Origin: a virus
Direction: 5' to 3' (one strand)
Length of the DNA: 47,925 nucleotides
Virus record (IMG/VR): IMGVR_UViG_3300024255_000045
Location: 1 to 47,925 of that record
The notes under the pieces are model-generated. The model had not been told where the DNA came from and did not search any database. It saw only the letters and a program-made list of their open reading frames with translations. Positions 28,801-37,000 of this stretch are shown here, one piece after another. The translations under genes and the position numbers were made by a program. Numbering within the stretch: the first letter of the stretch is position 1; every line of letters begins with the position of its first letter.

Positions 28801-30517
28801 ATTTGGTGATGGAATATCAACACCAGCAGATATAACTTTTGATGTTGCTACTTTACTTGGTACTGGTGGTGCAGGATATTCAAATAATGATTATTCATCT
28901 GTACCACTAATTTCCACAACAGGAACTGGAGTTGGAGCATCTGCAAATATTACTACAGAAAATGGATCTGTTTCTTCAATTGCTATAGTTAGTGAGGGTT
29001 CTGGTGGATATGCAGTTGGAGATGAACTAACATTTAATTATGCTGATTTGATTGATACTAATGGCGTTATATCATCAGTGCCAACCACTGACGCACAATT
29101 TTTTATTGGAGCACTTGGAACGGTTCAAGTTGTTAATATTGTCGATAGCGGACTTGGATATGTAAACAATGATATTTTAACATTTCCGCTTCTTCCTGGG
29201 AACCCACAATCAGAATTTTCTATTAAAGTTGATGCAGTTAATGAAACCGAAATAATCAGTTTAGAATTAAACAATGGATTGATATCATCTGCATCAGTTA
29301 AAATAACAAATTCAATTAATGTAAATGATTTTATCTCTATTGTAGATTCAACAATATCAAATCAATCTTCGGGTGATATTACAATTGTTCCTGGAGGAGC
29401 GACCAATTTATTGAGAGTTAATGGAACAGGTGGTGTTAAAGTTCCTGTCGGAACTTCAACTAACAGACCATCTGCATCTACATTGGGTATTGTTAGATAT
29501 AACAGTGCTACACAACAATATGAAGGATCTAATGGATCTGACTTTATTTCACTTGGTGGTGTTCGTGATGTAGACGGAAATACTTTTATCTTAGCAGAAA
29601 AAGTAGTAGGGGCAAATGATAACATATTATACTTCTATAACGATGCCACTAATAGTTCTAGGTTTTCAAAAAATTCTATTCAATTAGCAACATCAAATAC
29701 TATTGAGTCTGTAAATACCGATGGTAAAACTTTATGGGAACCTGGTATTTCAGTAGCATTAAATGAATTAGTATATACATCAGATTCTATCTACGAAATT
29801 ACAGTTGCAGGAACTACTGGAACTTCTTCCCCAACGCATACAGCAGCAGCAGCAATTGATGATAATAATGTAGAATATACATATGTTTCTACTGTTTACC
29901 AACCGTTAACATTTAAGGCATCAAACATTACATTTGATGCCACGCTAACGTTAGGTGCATTACAATCATATTCTTATAACAATGTATCTTCAGTATTAGA
30001 AACAGGTCTTAATAATATTGAATTTGCTTTTGGTAAAATTGGTAATACACCAAATACATCATTTACATTATCCGATGATGGTTCACTAAGAGCAAATAAA
30101 TCTTTTGGTTCATCAAATGCAGTATCAAATTTAAAAATTCTAGATTACACAACAAAATTCCTTGAGTTAGATGATGTTATTATAAAAACTCAAGATACAC
30201 CTTTAACAAAGGGATCTACAGAATCTGGAAACTTTATTGTATATAATCCAACACAAGAAAAATCATGCAAGGTCACAGTAACTGCAGAAAACACAACAAC
30301 AAATGATATCCATACTACAGAAATTCAAATTATTGTAAAAGGAACTGATATCATTACATCAGAGTATTCATCTCTAAATACAGGACAGGAGCAGTTTACA
30401 TACGGTTTATCTTTTGCACCAGGCGGTGAAGTACAAATCCAATACACTTTGGATACTACTCTCACAACAGGAGACGCGGTAGTAATTACTTCATCGGCAA
30501 CCACTATTAAGAAATAA
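25799..30517 (+). CDS. fibre-like virion protein, 1572 aa
   Basis: Begins MPAINVAKTDTFEKQRQKIN, an N terminus I associate with marine T4-like phage tail structural proteins. Most of the chain is beta-rich repeat: GxGY-type units at about residues 100-230 (NNGSGYVEGNYTDVTIT, LTGGTGSGATATI) and again, densely, at about 800-1170 (IVEIGKGYVSGEIITI, IVDSGLGYVNNDILTF). Around 1217-1262 is a typical fibre segment, GTSTNRPSASTLGIVRYNSA with a following GGVRDVDGNTFI. There is no membrane or enzyme motif. It overlaps the 68-aa coiled-coil gene by 14 bases. A baseplate-attached fibre or decoration is likely; its exact position in the virion is unknown. Confidence 0.82.
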   Translation: MPAINVAKTDTFEKQRQKINQIGQDLLDLTTATGAGAFSLNDGTVSSPGLFFTNSTNTGVYRGQGRSLNITADGIGVASFTNTSLTSLLPIKTLSSAVELGTAGVTISSAGGAYSGGIYPNVPFTGGSGRELRGTVTVNPFTGTITNNGSGYVEGNYTDVTITAAGGTAVVDIDVEGIAVFTTNIGTGGTQEGTYTNVSLTGGTGSGATATILVLSSTDGDGNTDIIVSQVSDVDLGNGLYLVNDVLSATPANIGGVTGFQLRLDKVNRIESITPKSISPTSLPTGTTFTVNNADLGGTGSNFLYTLDIVGSVTNVDISNGGKAYQTGEILNVRAYELYPTVTKYLKLKQSQLIEFTGTLPTSGFNIGSTVTHDGFNSIVTRKYENGGNIEAIVVDQELQGEVPFNPGVPTITDGNSTATIDSVQSALNYYFSDDPQPLAEDEYTAWTHLPDITFRENERYVFIQLDDFTAGTQTNNEPHPLRFSQTPDGFHTNGGETLNGNPDVNLLIDYQYQYPNAEHAVEIIITSAVPTTLYYFCGSGSADPLIEHIDEGGFDGREGVITKSGSILASLGSGFALTLGTVEETESISLDPTGSARFDGALIADSGSFANGLTSSYGAAISGNPLTVSDKFSVDNLTGNTLIEGTLTVNDELFFTSSAAFGGVLYVDATNNKISVNRDPLVTPLVEDFEVDGSVSIDGNVKLASDSGAYVSIGGAPGSYELDVIGVISSNQKYLAPVLGDLKNPVYTFADESRIGLSSNQTNKSISITGISGELTRFKSDEVSVFRDLKLYEREISSTTTISTGEGYDIGSYNGVSSSGGTGDGLTADITIAFSVTLGKISTIDNISSGSDAARIAGVYSKISPTSSGSGTGAKFDITIDSGGAVTSVDLVAGELFAFNTQINIISSESLAQYSNVSGTSSGSGSGATFNISRNISGVAEATIVEIGKGYVSGEIITILGSSIGGVDGSNDLDITVSSVSSGGGEGYVVGDILTVNGSTFGDGISTPADITFDVATLLGTGGAGYSNNDYSSVPLISTTGTGVGASANITTENGSVSSIAIVSEGSGGYAVGDELTFNYADLIDTNGVISSVPTTDAQFFIGALGTVQVVNIVDSGLGYVNNDILTFPLLPGNPQSEFSIKVDAVNETEIISLELNNGLISSASVKITNSINVNDFISIVDSTISNQSSGDITIVPGGATNLLRVNGTGGVKVPVGTSTNRPSASTLGIVRYNSATQQYEGSNGSDFISLGGVRDVDGNTFILAEKVVGANDNILYFYNDATNSSRFSKNSIQLATSNTIESVNTDGKTLWEPGISVALNELVYTSDSIYEITVAGTTGTSSPTHTAAAAIDDNNVEYTYVSTVYQPLTFKASNITFDATLTLGALQSYSYNNVSSVLETGLNNIEFAFGKIGNTPNTSFTLSDDGSLRANKSFGSSNAVSNLKILDYTTKFLELDDVIIKTQDTPLTKGSTESGNFIVYNPTQEKSCKVTVTAENTTTNDIHTTEIQIIVKGTDIITSEYSSLNTGQEQFTYGLSFAPGGEVQIQYTLDTTLTTGDAVVITSSATTIKK

Positions 30518-30519
30518 AC

Positions 30520-31029
30520 ATGGCTATCGAAAATAAAACATTTAATTCAGAATATGGTTTTGGTGTTAGTGAAACTCCAGTTGTTGATGAAAGTAGAAAT
30601 ATTTTAAACATCAATACAATTACGGTACAGAATGAAAATTTTACTAATGCAAGTAAGTATTGTTATATCACTAGCGGAACAAACAATACTATCTTGACAT
30701 CAGATGGTATTCTTGTACCAACTTTAGCAAACAACACAATAAATTTTATCACTACAAAACTTATTGGTGTAAATTTTTCTGGAACAGGTCATTATGTAGT
30801 TAATTTTGAAGTTAACGCTACAGTAGATGGTTCCGGAAATGTTTCTTTATTGTCAGAATTAAAAACAATTATCAAAGATTCTATTCCCGCTAATGAGATA
30901 TGGACTGTTTCTCCTTATGGATCAGGTGGAGCAAATGAGTATAGTTATGCAGTAACTAGAGGAGGAACACTAGATACAATTAAGTGGACTGCATATTCAG
31001 AAGTCGTAAGTATTGATTGGTCTGCCTGA
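30520..31029 (+). CDS. putative virion protein, 169 aa
   Basis: Starts 2 bases after the preceding stop (MAIENKTFNSEYGFGVSETP). The protein is beta-rich, with alternating hydrophobic residues, many Asn/Thr/Ser, and no Lys/Arg-rich or membrane segment. No family is recognised. Its TGA stop (31027-31029) is embedded in the TGATAAATA late promoter of the next gene. Given its position between two fibre-like genes, it is probably a small virion subunit or cap; function cannot be read from the sequence. Confidence 0.75.
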   Translation: MAIENKTFNSEYGFGVSETPVVDESRNILNINTITVQNENFTNASKYCYITSGTNNTILTSDGILVPTLANNTINFITTKLIGVNFSGTGHYVVNFEVNATVDGSGNVSLLSELKTIIKDSIPANEIWTVSPYGSGGANEYSYAVTRGGTLDTIKWTAYSEVVSIDWSA

Positions 31030-31035
31030 TAAATA
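31027..31035 (+). promoter_or_regulatory. T4-type late promoter for the 2880-aa fibre gene
   Basis: TGATAAATA is the same nine bases as the gp25 promoter and again begins with the upstream gene's TGA stop. The downstream ATG is at 31069, 33 bases after the motif. Confidence 0.65.
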
Positions 31036-31068
31036 AAGAAGTAAGAAGCATCTGCAAGATAGAGCAAA

Positions 31069-34000
31069 ATGAGCTTAGATTTTAATGTAGATAAACAAAT
31101 TTTATCTGGAACCGAACCGAAAATCGTAGGTTCAAATAACTTTATCGTCAGAGCAGGTTCAGGTTCTGAAGAGAAGGAAGTTTTCCGAACCCTATTAGAT
31201 TCAAATACTGGATTGCCTAGACTTGGCATTAATAGAACCGGTACAAAAATTGAGTCTATTACTGTAAACGAAAATCAACAGGGTAATGGTTATACTATTC
31301 CACCTGGTGTTGTAGTAGGTCCTCCCAATAATCCTGATGGAACTCAAGCTCTTGCTTCTGCATTACTTAACAATGGTCAAGTTGTTGCTATTGTTGTAGA
31401 CAATCAAGGGGAGGGGTATACCTCTGCTCCTTCTGTAACAATTTCTGGTGGTGGTGGATCTGGTGCTGCTGCTACCGCTGTTCTTGATACCATTGATTTT
31501 GAACTTGATATCAATGGTGCTATTAGAACATCAACGTCTATTATTTCAGATACGGCAAAAATTCTAAATCTGGATATTGATAACTTTATCACTCCCGATG
31601 CTAATTTTAGAGCACCAAACTTAAAAACTTGGTCTAATAATAGTGGCATACCATGGGCTCCTAATGCAATTTTACAAAAAGGAGAATTTTATTATCAACA
31701 ATCAAATGTTTATGAAGTTGTAGAAACAGGTCTTTCTGGTACTGTAGGACCAACTCACAATGATGGTATTGCAGCAGATAACGAAGCATCACTTAAGCAT
31801 ATCGGTTTCAGGGTTATTAATCCAGATCTCCCTTTGTTTGGAGAGACTGGAGAATCTGGTATTTACCCAAGATCTATTACTCCTCAATTAGGTGATAAAT
31901 CAGATAAAATTGCTACAACCGAATATGTCCTCAACTTAGCAACGAATGACGTTGGTGGTCGTGTCTATGTTTCCCAATCTATTGGTAATGACGATAATGA
32001 TGGTAGATCTGCTGCTGCTCCAGTAAGAACAATTAAGAGGGCAGCACAAATTGCTTCTCAAACTGTTAATGTAAAAGAATCTATTATTATTTCTGGAGGT
32101 GATTATGTAGAAGATAATCCAATTTCTTTGCCTCCTGATTGTTCTGTCGTAGGTGATAACTTACGTCTTGTCATCATTCGTCCCGCAAACCCAAATAAAC
32201 ATATTTTCAAATTTGGTGATAAAAACTACGTTATTGGTGTTACTTACAGAGATCAAATTAACTCTGCTGGAGATCCCGTGGCAACATGGGATTTTGCCAT
32301 GGTTTTTGATGACAAACAAAGAATTTATTACGATAGAAATGCTGGTGGTAGTTTTGAGAGAAACTTTCCAATCGGTCATCAAATTTTTGGACCAGAAAAA
32401 AGTAAAGTCACATTCCAAACTAATACTGGAATAAACCTTTTAACGGTAGGACAGAGTGTTAGAGGTATTAACACTGGTGCTGTTGGAACAGTAACTAAAG
32501 TATCCTTTGATGAAATTGATTCAAATGAACCAGATGCATTCCAAAATGGTTCTGTTGAAATTGATATTGTAAGTGGTTCATTTAATTTAGGTGAAACGTT
32601 CGAGTATATAATTGGAGTTACTCCAAATACAGTTACATATGAATTTGTTTCTGTTGGACTTAAATCAATTAGAGCAGAAGGAGAAGTTGTATCAACCGGA
32701 ATAGATTTAAACAATACTCTTTCTATTGCTAGAATTGATACTGCTATACAAGGTACGCCAGAAGTTTCCCAATTTGGTTTTGGTTATGAGGCAGAAGGAA
32801 ATGCAGAAGATCTTGGTGGCATTGTTATCTACACGAACCAACTTTTAGGCAGAGATAATATTCATGATTTCAAAGAAGGTGATGAGATTCTTATCTCTGG
32901 TCTTCCTACTTCAAATCCTGATCTATCTTTTCTTAATGGCAAACAAAGAATTTACAAAGTTTTAGAAGACGCTGATGGTCGTTCTAGAAGATTTGTAATT
33001 CCAAAGAAAACTGCATATATTAATGCAAACTATATACCTACTTCCGCTACAGTATCGTCTTTTACAGATTACATAACTCTTAGTTTACTAAACTCACCAA
33101 ACAAGTTTGATAGAGCAGCATATGTTGCTAGAAGATTTCAAGATGCTTGTAATTTAATTAGGAACAATACAGATTTTATTGCTGCGGAAGTTGTTGGTAG
33201 AATTAATAAAGAATTTGCAAAAGAATATTTTGAAGTATCTGCTGTAGATACTGGTGCTAATACTTTTGAAGTACGTACAAATCCAAATAATTTTGTCCAC
33301 ACATATGTAAGTGGTGGAACAGTAACATATTCAGGAACAGAATTTACTGTAACGGATTTAAATTACAACAACCTTACTGGTGTTGGAACTATTACTATAG
33401 ATTCTTCTCCTACATTTACAGATGGTCAAACTGTAAAAATTGAAGACATTATTGTTTCATGCACAGTCAATGGAGTATCATCTCAAAAAGAATATCCAAG
33501 TTTTAATATTCCTGTAGGAGATTTTAAGTGTACCAGAGACCTTAAGATTATTATTAACGCATTGATAATGGATCTTGAGTTTGGTAGCAATAACAATATT
33601 ATTGAAGCAGCAAAAAGATATATTGTCGGAACACAAATTGATTTTGTTCAAAATGAAATTATTCAAACAGTAAGAGCAATTGAATACACCAGAGAACTGT
33701 GTATTCTTGCTATGAGAAACTGGAGGATTGCTGACGGTGGACCTCTAGACCCAATTTATGTTCCTAAGTATGCTGCTAACGTAGCAAGATACTTCGACAA
33801 CACAGTAATTACAACTACTGCTGGTGTAAATGCAGATGGATCAGCATCTGATGGCACGGCATGTGCTGATGTTAGATCTGCTATTGATACATTATCATAT
33901 CTATTTGTTGATGTTCTCGCAAATAATGCTTCTGGTACTTACTTAGATGCTGCATACCTAATTGCTAAAAATAGAGATGCAATTGCGGATCAAGCATTAT

Positions 34001-37000
34001 TAGACGCACAACTTACATATCCTAGTCTTGCTTTAAGTGTAGCAAATGAATATAAGTGTCGTAGAGATATTAATATTATTATTTCTGGATTAATTAGAGA
34101 TTTAGTTTTAGGTGGAAACTCTGGTATTGTTAATGTAGGAGAGTCTTACTACACTGGTACTGAGTTGACTGGATTGCCAGCAAGTGAAGTTGCTGCAACA
34201 ATTTATGCATTTGATAAAGTTAAAGATTATGCAATTAATGCGATACGCAATTGGACGGATGGAACAGGAGTATTTGCTACTACATCACCATCTGCTGCTA
34301 CATACAATTCGTCAAATGGTTTGGTAACAGTAACCTTCCCAGATCCCACAACAGCAATTACAACTAACGACAGAATTGCATTTAAAGAAGGAGCAATTAC
34401 ATTTAACTGTACTTCAAATGGTGGTGGAGATCTAGCAAGTCCAACTTTCCAAGATATTCACAATGGCAGAAGTTTAGAGATTAGCAATGTAACATCTGCT
34501 GGTGGTAATACTACTATCACATGCACTGTTGGTAGTGCTGGATCTGTAGCTGGAGTTAATCATACATTTGTTAGTGCTTTAACAGATGGAACTGTTATTG
34601 TATATAATTCAAATCGCGTAAATTTAGCAAACAGTACAGTTCCAACATTTGATGATTGGAATATTTTACCAGATCCTTCTAGTCCTGATTGTGCTAACGT
34701 TGTATCATCTATCACTACATCGATGGGACTTCTAGAAGATATTCTAGACGGTACTGTTGCTCCTGGTGGCACAACTGTAAACACTGGAACACTATATGAT
34801 ACTATAAGCATTGTAAATTACGCATCAACAACTCTTTATGATGCAGATAATGCTTTCATCACACCAAAAGCAGTGGCAGATGATTTGCCTACTATTGAAG
34901 CATCACCATACACTCAAAACTCTTCCATTATATCTTTCTTGGGTGGTAACGGTGCTCTGATCGATGGTTCAAAAGTTAAACAACCCAACTGTCCTTTTCC
35001 TGGTCTAGAACCAGACGGAAGCGCATCGTTCCCCAATCAGGGTAAGTCGATGGTTGCCTCGGCATTCACGATTGTATCTTTTGGTGGCACAGGTTATAAA
35101 GTTATAAACGATGGTTATACTCAGTTAGTTTCTGTCTTTGTTATTTTCTGTGAAGACGGTGTTCTTTGCGAATCTGGTGGTTATGCATCTGTTACCAACT
35201 CAGCAACTAATTTTGGTACATATGCTTTAAGAGCAACTGGATTTAGTGCAAACCCTTATGTATTTGACACTGGTACTATTAGTGGCGTAAGTTCTACTAC
35301 AGGAACTAATAGAACTCAATTTACTGTTAGTGGTCTTGGAAGGGAACCACTAGAACACTATGTTGTAAAATTAGAGGGTTATGAAAATAACGATCCAGAT
35401 ATTGAATATTTTATCGAAACTGTTTCTGGTGTAACAGTCGGTCCTCCTTTTGAAGCAACTATAACAATTGAAAGTGGAGCTGGTGATGCTGCGGAATTTG
35501 TAGATATTACCAATCCAGGAGTAATTGTTCCAAATAACATTGGAGAATTTAGTGGAGTTAAGATTAGTTTACACAGACCTTCTATTGTTAACTCTTCTTC
35601 TCATACATGGGAATTTGCTGGATCTGGTACTAACTACAACGCTCTACCTGAGAACGGCGGTACTAAAATTGAAGCAAACGAGCAAGTACCAGAAAACTAT
35701 GGTCGTGTTTATTGCTCTGGTACTGACGAACTTGGAGACTTTAAAGTTGGTACATTTGCTAAGATTGAAAACAGAACTGGTGCTATTACCTTTACAGGTA
35801 CTGTTACTATCTCAGAAGTTGAATTCTTAAAACTAAAAGGTGGTGATGTTGTTGTCACTGGATTTGATGCATCCAATACACTTGGTGGCGCTAACTCTAC
35901 TGATTCCAAACTACCCACACAAAAGGCAGTTAAGGATTATATCACTAACAACCTAGGTCCATATCTAAACAAACCATATTCTACGAATGCTGTTCCTAGA
36001 AATCTTGTTGAACTTACCGACTCTGGTAAAATTTCAATCGATCAAATTCCTGCGCTAAGACCATTTAGTGTATTCACTGTTGCTGATCAGGCAGAAAGAT
36101 TAAAACTAGAAGGAGCACTTGCTGGTGATATTGCCATTCAGCAAGACACCAATATTTCCTTTATTCTTAATAACGATCTGTCAAGTTTGTTCTTAGGATT
36201 CGCAGTTGACCCAAACCTTGTATTTACTATAGGAAATCTTTATACTGGTAGTGGTAGTACTGGTAGAATTCAGGCAACTGAATATAGGGAAGGTGTTGTA
36301 TCACAATTAAATATTTCAAACTCTGGTTCTGGATATACTACTGCACCAACAGTACAAATTTCATATAATGGAGTAGTACCGTCAGTAGAAGCAAAAGCAG
36401 TTGCTACTATTGCAAATGGTCAAGTTGTAACTCTAGAGTTAATTGAATTTGGTACATACATTGGTGGTGTTGGATATGATGTCCAACCAACAGTAGTTAT
36501 TTCTGCTCCTGGTGGAGGTGGTACTACTGCAACAGGAACAGCACTAATTGAAAATAGATTATATGGAGATATCGTTAATAGTATTAAAATTGAAGATACT
36601 GATACTATTGCAGATGATGATTCTCCAGTTAATACCGTCAATCTAAACAGAGTTGTTAACACTTCTGGTACTCTTGCAAACAATTGGGTATCTTTAAGTT
36701 CTAATACTATTTCGGTTAATCAATTAACTGGTCCCGGAGTTATCTCTTCTAGTTTACTAGCAAATAATTCTTCTTCAGCAAACTCATTTACTTTCTTGAG
36801 GGGAGATTCTGCATATGCTCCAGCAGTCCAATCATTTAAATCAGCAGAAACGAGATACTTTGCTATCATATCAACACAAGCAAATAATGGTTCGTCTCAA
36901 TTAGTCTTCCCAACTAATTCGGATGTTCTTAAAGGTCATGAAATAAAATCTAGTGTATCTGGTATACAACCAAATACAACAATCCAAAATATTCTTACTG

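Noticed and set aside
32153-32434. 93-aa ORF in another plus-strand frame inside the 2880-aa fibre gene
   Set aside because: It has no start signal and overlaps a region whose main frame encodes a coherent beta-helix-like domain.
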